Shown: positions 1-8,087, counted from the first letter of the stretch. The stretch is 56,857 nt of DNA from Acidobacteria bacterium 28-1 (GCA_002050365.1 MWYZ01000077.1:1-56857); one strand, 5' to 3'. Program-made: numbers and translations. The notes: generated by a model from the letters alone, not told the origin.

Positions 1-36
1 TTTAGCTTGTTTATCGGCGGTTTCCTGCGGGCAGAG

Positions 37-127
37 TGAGGTGGTCAAGTTTTTCAGGACACAAAACTCTCTCTGCTCCTTATATTTTTAATTTCTAACT
101 GTTTCTCAAACTCCATTGGACTTTTGT
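37..127. repeat. Left arm of 91-bp perfect inverted repeat
   Basis: Every base from 37 to 127 pairs with 606 down to 516. The arm is an antisense copy of the transposase 3' end plus the right terminal repeat. At its inner edge the six bases TTTTGT (122-127) also fit the native transposase reading (Phe-Cys before Tyr-Leu). The junction therefore shows microhomology. Confidence 0.9.
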
Positions 128-589
128 TATCTGGCTTGCCTTCAGGACAAATACACGCGCCGGATTGTCGGTTGGAAAGTCTCCGAGCGAATGACGGCGC
201 AGCTTGTCATCGACGTTTTTCTTTCCGCTCGACGGCACGGCTTGATTGGCAAGGGAGCGATTATTCACACCGACCAAGGCAGCCAATATGCTTCGGTTGA
301 TTATCGGCGGCTTCTTTACATTGGTGGTTTCCGACAGTCGATGTCCAGACGCGGCAATTGTTACGACAACGCGCAGGCGGAAAGTTTTTTCTCGCGCTTC
401 AAGGCAGAACTGGTAGAAAATGGCATCTTTGAGTCGGTCGAGCAAGCACGCTCGGAAGTTTTTAGCTATATCGAAGGCTATTACAATCGAATCAGACTGC
501 ACTCGGGTTTAGGCTACAAAAGTCCAATGGAGTTTGAGAAACAGTTAGAAATTAAAAATATAAGGAGCAGAGAGAGTTTTGTGTCCTGA
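116..589 (+). pseudogene. IS3-family transposase OrfB, C-terminal fragment
   Basis: The fragment encodes the second half of the rve/DDE integrase core. It starts at the YLACLQDKYTRRIVGW strand and keeps the second catalytic Asp (HTDQGSQYAS) and the Glu (NAQAESFFSRFK), followed by the usual YNRIRLHSGLGYKSP tail. The first catalytic Asp and the whole HTH-bearing OrfA are absent, because the gene is cut by the fold-back junction near base 127. The first residues (MDF) come from the inverted repeat. It cannot encode an active transposase. Confidence 0.9.
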
Positions 590-606
590 AAAACTTGACC
601 ACCTCA
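516..606. repeat. Right arm of 91-bp perfect inverted repeat (native IS right end)
   Basis: This is the native copy. It contains the end of the transposase reading frame, its TGA stop at 587-589 and the terminal inverted repeat ending …CCACCTCA. It pairs perfectly with 37-127 across a 388-bp loop. Confidence 0.9.
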
Positions 607-762
607 GAAAGTTTGTGGAGCTATTTTCAATTTTACAATTACCAAAGACCGCATCAATCACTGAAATATCAGACACCATTTGAAGCGTATCAAAAAGGAC
701 AAAAAATAGAACAAAATAAAGGAGCGAAAGCGGCGATTTTTGATAAACAAATTACACCTTAA
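601..762 (+). pseudogene. Second IS3/IS150-type transposase, C-terminal tail
   Basis: In the frame starting at 601 the sequence reads ESLWSYFQFYNYQRPHQSL, then a YQTPFEAY motif, and ends at TAA (760-762). FYNYQRPHQSL…TPFEAY is the signature end of IS3-group OrfB integrases. It differs from the element at 37-606, so it belongs to a second IS, of which only about 50 residues remain. The bases just after the stop (about 764-803, GTTTTCTGTCTCGACAATGGGGTTCAC) look like its right terminal end. The rest of this IS is missing; the first IS lies directly against it. Confidence 0.8.
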
Positions 763-803
763 AAAAGTGAGTTTTCTGTCTCGACAATGGGGTTCACTTT
801 AAT

Positions 804-1081
804 TTAAAAATCCTTCTATCCCCAAAGCCGCAAATGTTGTTGTGAATTGCATTTGTAAAATGTATCACACAATCAACTACTTTTGAGACATCATTAAGCA
901 TTAACGAGACAAAACCTACTTATGACGCAAAGCCCATAAATCAAGCCATTTGCAGACTTTTGAGACATTCATAAAACACCTTTTTTAATCATCAAGAAAC
1001 AATAATTTTTCGGCAACTCAAATTAGGACACTATCTAAAGAGGCACATAATAATAAAATGGCACACATTTGGCACACAAAA
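804..1081. other. Gene-free AT-rich region between IS debris and tRNA-Phe
   Basis: No reading frame here looks real. Small repeated words are visible (TTTTGAGACAT twice; ATGGCACACA then TTGGCACACA), and GCAAATG pairs with CATTTG. They do not resolve into a known element. The region lies 3' of the tRNA, where integrative elements often insert, but I see no integrase remnant or duplicated tRNA end. Confidence 0.4.
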
Positions 1082-1083
1082 CG

Positions 1084-1109
1084 AAAAAGGACATCAGCAA
1101 GATGTCCTT
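1084..1109 (-). terminator. Rho-independent terminator of tRNA-Phe
   Basis: Read on the minus strand, AAGGACATC pairs with GATGTCCTT around the 5-base loop TTGCT, followed by a run of T (TTTTTCG). It lies 16 bases past the CCA end of the tRNA. Confidence 0.85.
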
Positions 1110-1125
1110 AAACTATTGAAAAATA

Positions 1126-1201
<76 letters not shown>

Positions 1202-1315
1202 GTTTGCTCCTTCTTTAACTTTGAGAGCAAGAAAATTAGTGTAAATAAGCCATTTGCCGATGTCAAATCTGCAATTGCAAAAGCCAAAACTGCGACGCGA
1301 GGTTAAAGTTTTGTG

Positions 1316-1343
1316 TTGACAATATCGGTAAGAGGTTTATAAT
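1316..1343 (+). promoter_or_regulatory. Sigma-70 type promoter for the lipoprotein transcript
   Basis: A perfect TTGACA (1316-1321) is separated by 16 bp from a perfect TATAAT (1338-1343). Transcription would start near 1350 and make a leader of about 150 nt before the lipoprotein start at 1501. Confidence 0.8.
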
Positions 1344-1350
1344 CACATTT

Positions 1351-1462
1351 TAGTAGTTGTCAGCCCATGTTAACTACTAACCTGCCTAGTTTCGTTTGAT
1401 ACCTGCCCGTGCCGGTTTGAACGCCGTCGCTGACCCCCAGAGACGCAACCTTCAAACCGGCA
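1351..1462 (+). promoter_or_regulatory. Structured 5' leader with two hairpins
   Basis: Directly after the predicted transcription start, TAGTAGTT (1351-1358) pairs with AACTACTA (1372-1379). Further on, GTGCCGGTTTGAA (from 1411) pairs with TTCAAACCGGCAC (ending 1462), a 13-bp stem with a loop of about 26 nt. There is no T-run after the second stem, so it is not a simple terminator. It may be a regulatory leader or an independent small RNA. I do not recognise a riboswitch class. Confidence 0.5.
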
Positions 1463-1500
1463 CAGCTATTTTAAAATTATATTTTTGGGGTTTTATTTTT

Positions 1501-1935
1501 ATGTTGAAAAGAATTTTATTTGTTCTGACTTTTTGTCTATTTGCGGTTAGTTTCGCTTGTTCAAGCCCGGAAACTACAAATGTCAACACCGGTAATGGAA
1601 GCGTGGCTAATAAAGTTGATTCGGCAAATATACCGCCCGAATTTTCGACTAATTCAGTTCCTTTAAGCGCGAATTCCGCACCCGGCATTGACCCGGCTAA
1701 TGCCAACAAAGTGTCAATGGAAAATATACCTGGCATTTCCAATACAACTAAGACCGGCAAAACTACTCAGCCAAAAAAAACGCCGCCAATTCCGGGCATT
1801 CCCGACGAAGCAACGCTCAAAAAACAAATAAATACGCCGATTAAAGATATGAATGTGGTGAACAATCCGCCGAAAAGCCAATCGGACGTAAATAACCGTC
1901 CGTTGGAAAAACCGCGCGGTAATCGCCAGCCATAA
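1501..1935 (+). CDS. Putative lipoprotein, Asn/Pro/Thr-rich
   Basis: The 144-residue product starts with a lipoprotein signal (MLKRILFVLTFCLFAVSFAC), and the Cys after SFA is the likely lipidation site. The rest is low complexity, rich in Asn, Thr, Pro and Lys, with loosely repeated words (ANIPPEF, MENIPGISN, IPGIPDEATL). It has no recognisable catalytic domain. The frame is open back to 1396, but the Met at 1501 is preferred because the signal peptide starts there. It is probably envelope-anchored; its function is unknown. It converges on recA across a long palindrome. Confidence 0.7.
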   Translation: MLKRILFVLTFCLFAVSFACSSPETTNVNTGNGSVANKVDSANIPPEFSTNSVPLSANSAPGIDPANANKVSMENIPGISNTTKTGKTTQPKKTPPIPGIPDEATLKKQINTPIKDMNVVNNPPKSQSDVNNRPLEKPRGNRQP

Positions 1936-1951
1936 TAAGTTGATAGATAGA

Positions 1952-2005
1952 AAAGCGGCAGACGGTTGAAATTTTAAATTTAAAATTTCAACCGTCTGCC
2001 GCTTT
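1952..2005. terminator. Bidirectional terminator, 54-bp perfect palindrome
   Basis: Two 27-base arms are exact reverse complements with no spacer (1952-1978 and 1979-2005). The outer part AAAGCGGCAGACGGTTG is GC-rich and the centre (AAATTTTAAATTTAAAATTT) is AT-rich. It sits between the convergent lipoprotein and recA genes and would terminate both. Confidence 0.85.
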
Positions 2006-2022
2006 CGTAAATTGACAAATGT

Positions 2023-3078
2023 TTATACTTCCACCTCTACCGCTACTTCGACAGGCGCATCGCCTTGTATCATACCGAGCGCGACTTTAACTTCTTTTTC
2101 AATCCGCCCAAAAATTTCTCTATTTTCCTTGAGCAGATTTTTAGAGTTTTCGCGTCCCTGTCCGAGCCGTTCGCCCGAATAAGAAAACCACGCGCCGCTT
2201 TTTTCGACGACGTTGTTGTTCACCGCTAAATCGAGCAAATCGCCTTCGCGCGAGATGCCTTCGCCATACATTATATCAAATTCAGTTTCGCGGAATGGCG
2301 GCGCGACTTTGTTTTTGACAACTTTGACGCGCGTGCGATTGCCGACAACTCTATCTCCTTCCTTGATTGCACCGATGCGGCGAATGTCGAGGCGGACGCT
2401 GGCGTAAAACTTCAACGCTTTACCGCCGGTCGTCGTTTCGGGCGAGCCGAACATCACGCCGATTTTATCGCGCAACTGGTTGATAAAAATAAAACAAGTG
2501 TTTGAATTAGAGATAATCGAAGTCATTTTCCGTAACGCCTGCGACATCAGACGCGCTTGCAAGCCCATATGCGAATCGCCCATATCGCCGTCAATTTCCG
2601 CGCGTGGAACTAGTGCCGCAACCGAATCAATCACAATAACGTCAACGCTCGCCGAACGCACGAGTGTTTCGGCGATGTCCAGGGCCTGCTCGCCCGAATC
2701 AGGCTGCGAAATCAATAATTCATCAATATTCACGCCGAGTTTTTCCGCGTAATCAGGATCCATCGCGTGCTCCGCGTCAATGTAGGCGGCAATTCCACCT
2801 GCGTTTTGCGCCGACGCGACGACTTGTAATGCCAGCGTCGTTTTACCCGAACTCTCCGGTCCATAAACTTCGATAATCCTGCCGCGCGGAAAACCACCCA
2901 CGCCGATTGCTGCGTCGAGACTCAAACAATTTGTTGAAATCGAGCCGACTTCTTCATGCGGACGCTCGCCCAGACGCATAATCGAACCCTTGCCGAATTT
3001 CTTTTCAATGTTTGCCAAAGCTGCGTCAATCGCTTTGCCCTTTGTTTCAATACTCATTTTTACTGCTTCTCCAGCCAT
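2023..3078 (-). CDS. recA: Recombinase RecA
   Basis: RecA is the DNA-dependent ATPase that forms filaments on single-stranded DNA, drives homologous recombination and triggers LexA self-cleavage. The 351-residue product matches the family length. It shows Walker A GPESSGKT (residues 73-80), Walker [14 protein letters not shown], the L1/L2 DNA-binding loop region ([14 protein letters not shown]…[18 protein letters not shown]) and an acidic-hydrophobic C-terminus. The start at 3078 is chosen because GGAG lies 7 bases upstream; a GTG further upstream (3162) and an ATG 7 codons inside are alternatives. It is a single gene, with a palindrome upstream that may be its operator. Confidence 0.97.
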   Translation of the reverse strand: MAGEAVKMSIETKGKAIDAALANIEKKFGKGSIMRLGERPHEEVGSISTNCLSLDAAIGVGGFPRGRIIEVYGPESSGKTTLALQVVASAQNAGGIAAYIDAEHAMDPDYAEKLGVNIDELLISQPDSGEQALDIAETLVRSASVDVIVIDSVAALVPRAEIDGDMGDSHMGLQARLMSQALRKMTSIISNSNTCFIFINQLRDKIGVMFGSPETTTGGKALKFYASVRLDIRRIGAIKEGDRVVGNRTRVKVVKNKVAPPFRETEFDIMYGEGISREGDLLDLAVNNNVVEKSGAWFSYSGERLGQGRENSKNLLKENREIFGRIEKEVKVALGMIQGDAPVEVAVEVEV

Positions 3079-3153
3079 ATGTTTTCTCCATTTGTGGTAT
3101 CCATCATTAAAGACAATCAGAAGTTTAGCACAAAGAGAGGCGTTTGTGAAATA

Positions 3154-3173
3154 GTGTTTCACGTATGAAACAC
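3154..3173. promoter_or_regulatory. Palindrome upstream of recA, possible operator
   Basis: GTGTTTCA (3154-3161) and TGAAACAC (3166-3173) form a perfect dyad around CGTA, about 75 bp upstream of the recA start. Its place in the recA promoter region suggests an SOS or other repressor site. It is not the known E. coli or Bacillus LexA box. Confidence 0.5.
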
Positions 3174-3254
3174 AAATCTTTTCAGAAATGTGAAAAGTGT
3201 TTTATTAAGTTAGTAGAAAAATGAAGGTTGTGCAAGTTTTATTTCGGTCAATTC

Positions 3255-4208
3255 TCAACTGCCGAAAATCTGATTGAGCATTTCGCCCATTCGATAACCC
3301 GCCAGCGCGATTTGTTCTTCGGCGATTTCAAAAGCCATCTTCTTATAACTCTCTGACGGCGCAACACCGAACTTCAAAGATGTCGGGTAAAGTTTGGTCG
3401 AAGCAATCTGAAAACCCTCCTGTTGCCATTCGTCGAACTTTCCGAGCTTCAAACGACTCTGCATTTTCGCTAAAGGATATTTTTTCATAATCGCCTGCGC
3501 GATTGGCGGCAGATAATCCGAATCGCAGGCATCGTTCGTGCGCGAAATGTTGCGCTTGACAATTGAATCCCAAAACCAGTGCAAGCTCACACGGTCGTCG
3601 CCTGTCGCGCCCTTCGGCGACAGCATAAACAGATTTCCGCCCTGGTCGCCTTTCGAGTCGTATTGCGTAACGCGGGCAGAAGTATGCAGCGGCTGGTGAA
3701 TATCGCCGCCGAGATGGAGAACCCAAGCGAGCGCAATCGCTTTGTCAGCATCTGAAACATTATTGTCGCGCAGCATTTTATCGAACGCGAAAAGCTGTTC
3801 GACGGCTTTGCCTTTCGGTTCTTGAAAATCGTTTAAAATTTCTGTTTTGCCATTTGCCTCGCGCCAGAAAGTGTCGGCGTAATGCCAATCTCCCTGATGA
3901 TATTTGCTGTTGCGATTTTTGAATTTTTTATCGCGGACAATATCCGCCCAAGTCGAAGCTATCATAAAAAGCTCCAGTTTATTTGCTTCGTCCGAGCGCG
4001 AATTTTGCAAATAAAAAACGCTTAAATCAGAATCTTCGGGCGCACTTAAAAGTATTTTCACCGCCCGCTCACGCGCCGCCGGCGACATTCGCTCCCAAGC
4101 GATTACCATTGTTAGCTTGTGTCCCGTGTCATCCCAAGCCGAAACATAAGAAACAAAAATAAAGTTGATGGTCAGCAGAGACAAAAATTTTATCAGCGAA
4201 TTTTTCAT
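3255..4208 (-). CDS. S1/P1-type zinc nuclease, secreted
   Basis: The 317-residue protein has a signal peptide (about residues 1-24) whose cleavage would leave Trp25 of WDDTGH as the new N-terminus. In the S1/P1 family this Trp and nearby His are zinc ligands. Further family motifs are HYADTFW, LHLGGDIHQPLHTS with DQGGNLF, and SLHWFWDS. Such enzymes cut single-stranded DNA/RNA or act as 3'-nucleotidases outside the cytoplasm. It is monocistronic, downstream of recA on the same strand. Confidence 0.88.
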   Translation of the reverse strand: MKNSLIKFLSLLTINFIFVSYVSAWDDTGHKLTMVIAWERMSPAARERAVKILLSAPEDSDLSVFYLQNSRSDEANKLELFMIASTWADIVRDKKFKNRNSKYHQGDWHYADTFWREANGKTEILNDFQEPKGKAVEQLFAFDKMLRDNNVSDADKAIALAWVLHLGGDIHQPLHTSARVTQYDSKGDQGGNLFMLSPKGATGDDRVSLHWFWDSIVKRNISRTNDACDSDYLPPIAQAIMKKYPLAKMQSRLKLGKFDEWQQEGFQIASTKLYPTSLKFGVAPSESYKKMAFEIAEEQIALAGYRMGEMLNQIFGS

Positions 4209-4481
4209 TTATTTTATCCAGAATCTCCTTACAGAAGATTTTAGCGAAGATAATAAATTAAAAAAGGAAAAGATGCGAGTTTAGAAATATGTAATACGAG
4301 AATTAGAGCAGAGCGACGGACAAAAATTCCGTTATTTTTAATTTGATTAGTTATCTATCAGACAAATGAGTAGCAAACTTTTTTCATAAAATATCATCAG
4401 ATAAAACGCAAATCTTTCCCACGATGCGTCTGAAAAAACAGATGCATTGCATTGAAATTTAATGTGAGGAGAAAAAGGAAA

Positions 4482-4739
4482 ATGCAAGCACTTTTAGAAC
4501 AAAATCGAATAGCAGAATCGCTTATCAATCAAACTGCCGAAACGTTTGGCAACAAAATTGGTTTATTCGGTAAGCTCTTCGGTTGTTGGCATAAAAACTT
4601 GACTCGTCCATTTACCATCGGAAACGCTTCGTATCGTTCCTGTCTGCATTGCGGCGCACGCAAGCAATTCGATACGCAGACTTTGGAAACCTTTGGTTCA
4701 TTTCATTATCCGCCGGCAATACTTTTCAAAAATAATTAA
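4482..4739 (+). CDS. Small conserved protein with a Cys-x-x-Cys knuckle
   Basis: An 85-residue protein with a distinctive core: GCWHKNLTRPFTI, then YRSCLHCGARKQFD and an FGSFHYPP end. The CLHCGAR pair and the earlier GCWH could bind zinc. I recall similar short proteins in Acidobacteriota, but their function is unknown. A TTG at 4452 would add 10 residues. The ATG at 4482 is preferred because AGGAG (4467-4471) sits 10 bases upstream. A terminator follows at 4779. Confidence 0.7.
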   Translation: MQALLEQNRIAESLINQTAETFGNKIGLFGKLFGCWHKNLTRPFTIGNASYRSCLHCGARKQFDTQTLETFGSFHYPPAILFKNN

Positions 4740-4778
4740 ACCGAAAATGCTTCTCTAATCTCTCAAGTGAAATTTTTA

Positions 4779-4811
4779 AGCGCGGCAAAAGCAGCCGCGC
4801 TTTCTTCTTTT
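4779..4811 (+). terminator. Rho-independent terminator
   Basis: AGCGCGGC (4779-4786) pairs with GCCGCGCT (4794-4801) around a 7-base loop, followed by TTCTTCTTTT. It ends the small CxxC gene. Confidence 0.85.
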
Positions 4812-4818
4812 AAAATAA

Positions 4819-4853
4819 AAAAGGTGAAGCATTGAAAATCTGCTTCACCTTTT
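4819..4853 (-). terminator. Terminator of the sigma/anti-sigma operon
   Basis: AAAAGGTGAAGCA (4819-4831) pairs with TGCTTCACCTTTT (4841-4853). On the minus strand it lies 19 bases past the anti-sigma stop codon and is followed by T-rich sequence. It may also work on the plus strand. Confidence 0.8.
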
Positions 4854-4871
4854 TATAAAATACTCGCTCGA

Positions 4872-5945
4872 TTAAATTTTAGCGACTGCCACGATTCTAT
4901 CCGGTTTGGTAACCACAACTCCGCCCGCTTTTTCCTTTGAAACGGCAAATTGCTTCGGTTTGTTAATTCTCAACTGCGCGTTAATCGGAATTATGATTTC
5001 GCCTGTTCTGCTGACATTAAAAATCCCGCCGCTCACCGGAGTTTTTTCATCTCTTTCATCAATAATCCAAAGCTGATAAGTTTCCTTACTCGCGTCAAGA
5101 ACCGGCATGCCGCGCAGACGCACATAACCTTTTTGTTGCGCGTTGCTCCAAACAACATCGCCCAAAACTCTTTTATCATCTTTTGCAGAAGTCCAATTTG
5201 TCTGAATAACATCGGGCGCGGAAGAAATTAGCTGCTCGCGCTTTTGCGACGCCGTTAATTCGGGCGCGGGAGTTTTTACGGGTTCGGGAGTCCTTGCAAC
5301 TTCAGGAGTTTTTACAATTTTAGGAGTTCTTGCCGGTTCTGGTGTTTTTACAGATTCGGGACTTCTCACAGATTCAGGAGTTTTTACGGATTCGGGAGTC
5401 TGTGCTGCTTCAGGAGTTTTCACGGATTCAGGAGTTTTTACAGTTTGAGGAGTTGCCGCGACTTCGGGAGTTTTTACAGTTTCGGTATTTAGAGCAATTT
5501 CAGGCTCTTTTGGAGTTCTCATTAGCCAAAGACTAATCACTAAAGCAATACACGCCGTCGCCGCTAATCCCCAACCGAACCATTGCCAAAAAGGTTGTTT
5601 CGTTTTGATTTCAATGATATTGCCGCCGCTTTCTGTCGCCGGCAAGCCGACGGCTGTATTCGCTTTCGGAGTAAAATTCAAAGCCTCTTGCGATTCTTTA
5701 TTTGGACTGAAAAAAACGTCGGCATTAGCAAAGATTTTCGCGCGTAGATTAGCGGGCAACATATCATTGGTATCCAAATCAGACAAACCAATCATTGCCG
5801 CCGTCAGCTCGAGCGAAACGTCGTCTTCCCAATCCGGAAATTGCTTTTTTATTTGCCCCAGTTCCATTACTTCTTCTTCGCTTAAACCGAAGATAGTTTG
5901 GTCGGCAAGGAGTTCGAGCAGTCTTTCTTTTTGTAAATCTTTCAT
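4872..5945 (-). CDS. Membrane anti-sigma factor, RskA-like, with TPE-repeat linker
   Basis: The 357-residue protein has a cytoplasmic N-terminal part (about 1-120) that would bind the partner sigma factor, one membrane helix (WFGWGLAATACIALVISLWL), and a periplasmic RskA C-terminal domain (LGDVVWSNAQQKGYVRLRGM…QLWIIDER). Between helix and domain lies a repetitive linker of about 12 copies of the motif (V/A)-(K/R)-(T/S)-P-E-x-x. It overlaps the sigma gene by 4 bases (ATGA), so translation is probably coupled. Periplasmic signals would release the sigma factor through this protein. Confidence 0.88.
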   Translation of the reverse strand: MKDLQKERLLELLADQTIFGLSEEEVMELGQIKKQFPDWEDDVSLELTAAMIGLSDLDTNDMLPANLRAKIFANADVFFSPNKESQEALNFTPKANTAVGLPATESGGNIIEIKTKQPFWQWFGWGLAATACIALVISLWLMRTPKEPEIALNTETVKTPEVAATPQTVKTPESVKTPEAAQTPESVKTPESVRSPESVKTPEPARTPKIVKTPEVARTPEPVKTPAPELTASQKREQLISSAPDVIQTNWTSAKDDKRVLGDVVWSNAQQKGYVRLRGMPVLDASKETYQLWIIDERDEKTPVSGGIFNVSRTGEIIIPINAQLRINKPKQFAVSKEKAGGVVVTKPDRIVAVAKI

Positions 5946-6502
5946 ACTGCTGCCTCCTTTTCCAAATCTGAATCTCCCAATGCTAAAAATTCTCGAACCT
6001 GCAATAAACCGCGTCTGGCGTGTGTTTTGACCGTTCCTAAAGGCATCGTCAGCGCGTCAGCGATTTCCTGATGAGAAAATCCCTGCACTATCGAAAGATG
6101 AAGAATCTGCCTTTGTTCGGGACGTAGATTTTTCATCGCTTGAGCGGCTTCTTTGGCTTCGACATACATTTGCATATCGGTATCTTTGTCGCCCGCCGGC
6201 TCAGCCAAAACGTCTTCCAAAGAATCTATATTTGGCTGACGATTCGTTTTCCGCAAACGATCAATCAACCGTCGCCGGGCAATCATCGCTACGAAGGTAG
6301 TTTCCGAAGCCTGCGCTTCATCAAATCGCGCCGCATTTTTCCAAACGTCTATAAAAATTTCCTGCACCGCATCTTCGGCATCATCGCTGTTCGGCGACAT
6401 TCGCCGTGCCAACGACCAGACTAATCCGCCATAGGTGTCCAGACATTCCTGAACGGCGGTTTTGTCTCCGGATGCAATGCGTTTTAGAATAATTTGGGCC
6501 AC
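5942..6502 (-). CDS. ECF sigma factor, SigK-like
   Basis: A 186-residue sigma-70 family ECF factor. Region 2 contains DDAEDAVQEIFIDVW and ETTFVAMIARRRLIDRLRK. Region 4 contains LRPEQRQILHLSIVQGFSHQEIADAL, then MPLGTVKTHARRGLLQVREF, the DNA-binding helix-turn-helix. It directs RNA polymerase to stress promoters and is held by the anti-sigma factor encoded next to it. It is first in the two-gene operon; such operons are commonly autoregulated, but I could not identify a convincing ECF promoter upstream. Confidence 0.92.
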   Translation of the reverse strand: MAQIILKRIASGDKTAVQECLDTYGGLVWSLARRMSPNSDDAEDAVQEIFIDVWKNAARFDEAQASETTFVAMIARRRLIDRLRKTNRQPNIDSLEDVLAEPAGDKDTDMQMYVEAKEAAQAMKNLRPEQRQILHLSIVQGFSHQEIADALTMPLGTVKTHARRGLLQVREFLALGDSDLEKEAAV

Positions 6503-6780
6503 AATTTATATTCTCTTAAAGGTATCTAAATGTTAGCTTAAAGCTACTCTATTTAACTGCGCTTTGCCAAGCCTGCACGACTTCCGTTCCAGTTTTTGTC
6601 TCAAATTATCGAAACATCAGTCGTCTAAAAAATTACTTTTCATATGCTAATTTTAAACGCCCAAGTGGAAATTTGTTATCGTCCAATTTCCTTTCAAATA
6701 CCATAGACCAAAGACAAAATTGTTTTTGGCTTTCAAACTGTTATTCGTTTTAAGTTGGGTATTAGATGCAGCCGAAGAAA

Positions 6781-7239
6781 TTAGCGGTAACGTGAAAATT
6801 TAGAAATGAGATAAATCATAAATAACGTCAAGGTTGTGCCCGCTGAGAGAAGGCAAAATTGACAAAAAGCCTCAATGACAAAGGCTTGCAGATAAATGAG
6901 CCAGGCGGTAAAAATCGTCATCAAAACGACTTGAACGCTAAATAGCATCCACGCCCGCCGATTGCCGAAAGCCGCGAGAATTGCCAAAGCGAAAGCGACA
7001 AAATAAGCCGCCGCGCCGAAAATTGCTAAGGGAATGCCCGCAATCTCGGCGTAAGAACTCGTCAAAACCTGCTCGCAGCCTTCGACGATGCTACAGGGAA
7101 CTGCTTCACCCGTGTAATGTTTAATCGTTAAATAAATTGCGTCTGCTAAACCAATCAAAGCAACGACAGCCGCTAAGAGAGGAAGTTTAGCGACTGTGTT
7201 GCTCGTTTGATTGATTGCTTCTTCAGGATAATTGGTCAT
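6781..7239 (-). CDS. VKOR-family disulfide-generating membrane protein
   Basis: A 152-residue membrane protein with four or five predicted helices and the four VKOR cysteines: Cys49 and Cys55 in CSIVEGCEQVL and the active CQFC pair (Cys126/Cys129). The SSYAEIAGIPLAIFG segment is typical. Bacterial VKOR homologues pass electrons from a DsbA-type oxidase to quinone, replacing DsbB. It overlaps the thioredoxin-like gene by 4 bases, which supports that pairing. Confidence 0.9.
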   Translation of the reverse strand: MTNYPEEAINQTSNTVAKLPLLAAVVALIGLADAIYLTIKHYTGEAVPCSIVEGCEQVLTSSYAEIAGIPLAIFGAAAYFVAFALAILAAFGNRRAWMLFSVQVVLMTIFTAWLIYLQAFVIEAFCQFCLLSAGTTLTLFMIYLISKFSRYR

Positions 7240-8084
7240 TTTTTATCTTTGGAATTGCCGACGGAATTTTGAGAATTACTTGCAGCACTGACCGATTGAT
7301 TAGCCGGATTGACCGTTTGACTCGTCGGCTGAATCGGTTGAGATTGATTATTCGATTTTTGCAGTTCGGCATCAATCACCTGCCGCATCATTTCAACACC
7401 AGTCTGCTCGAAGGGAACCTCTCTGCCGTTAATATAAACCGTTGGAGTTCCGCTAACATTAAGCGCGCGTGCGCGTTGAAGGTCGGCATCAACTCGCGTT
7501 TTGGCAGGCAATCCGAGCATATCATTTTGGAATCTCGCCACGTCCAAACCGATTTTCTGCGCGTATTCTTCAAACATTTTGCGAGCTTCTTGCGAGTCAG
7601 ACCACGCTTTTTGATTGCTGAAAAGTTGGTCTTGCATCACCCAAAACTTACCTTGCATTCCTGCTGCCTCCGCCGCAACTGCCGCGTCATATGCGTTTTT
7701 GTGCACTTGCGTCAATGGAAAATTACGGTAAATAAATTTTATGCGTCCGCTGTAGAGTGCATTAATTTCCTTCATTTTAGAGTGAACGCTTGCACAAGTC
7801 GGACATTGAAAGTCGGCGAATTCTTCAATTGTTACAGTTGCGTTTGGCGAGCCGAGCATGTTCGCCGGTTGCGCTCCGGGCGATTTGGTGGCTACTTCAT
7901 TATAGGCTTGCCGCCGTGCCTCTTCATCTATCGGCTGTTTTTTAATTGGGCTGTTTGTATTAGATTTTACCGGGCTGGCTTTTGAATTTGAATAAAACCA
8001 CCAACCGCCGACCAGCGCGGCGACTAAAACTAATCCGATGATTGCCACAGGAAGATTACTGTTATTATTTTTTGTATTGCTCAT
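7236..8084 (-). CDS. DsbA-like thioredoxin-fold disulfide oxidoreductase
   Basis: A 282-residue protein with one N-terminal membrane anchor (about 11-30), a linker, then a thioredoxin fold with the CPTC active site (residues 94-97) and the cis-Pro loop GTPTVYING. The middle helical domain (FWVMQDQLFSNQ) is typical of bacterial DsbA-like/BdbD proteins. It would oxidise cysteines of exported proteins and be re-oxidised by the VKOR protein encoded in the overlapping downstream gene. The Gln/Ser/Asn-rich C-terminal tail (about 245-282) looks disordered. Confidence 0.9.
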   Translation of the reverse strand: MSNTKNNNSNLPVAIIGLVLVAALVGGWWFYSNSKASPVKSNTNSPIKKQPIDEEARRQAYNEVATKSPGAQPANMLGSPNATVTIEEFADFQCPTCASVHSKMKEINALYSGRIKFIYRNFPLTQVHKNAYDAAVAAEAAGMQGKFWVMQDQLFSNQKAWSDSQEARKMFEEYAQKIGLDVARFQNDMLGLPAKTRVDADLQRARALNVSGTPTVYINGREVPFEQTGVEMMRQVIDAELQKSNNQSQPIQPTSQTVNPANQSVSAASNSQNSVGNSKDKK

Positions 8085-8087
8085 AAT

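Larger units (their letters stand above)
37..606 (+). mobile_element. IS3-family insertion sequence remnant with a fold-back left end
   Basis: This segment carries the 3' half of an IS3-type transposase gene and its right terminal end (…GTCCTGAAAAACTTGACC…). The expected left end and orfA are missing. The left boundary is instead an inverted copy of the right end: bases 37-127 are the exact reverse complement of 516-606. The element has the same terminus at both sides facing outwards. The flanks (GAG at 34-36, GAA at 607-609) show no clear target-site duplication. It looks like a rearranged, non-autonomous remnant. A fold-back assembly artefact cannot be excluded from sequence alone. Confidence 0.8.

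Noticed and set aside
1396..1500. N-terminal extension of the lipoprotein
   Set aside because: It would place 35 residues before the signal peptide and runs through the leader hairpin.
3154..3173. parS-like centromere site (TGTTTCACG…GAAACA)
   Set aside because: The half-sites match parS halves, but two extra bases separate them, and the site lies in the recA promoter region with no parAB nearby.
6503..6780. ECF-type autoregulated promoter
   Set aside because: A GGAAC occurs near 6577 on the minus strand, but no matching -10 element was found at the expected distance.
7215..7985. Plus-strand 256-codon open frame
   Set aside because: It is antisense to the DsbA-like gene, Arg/Cys-rich, without similarity to any family I know.
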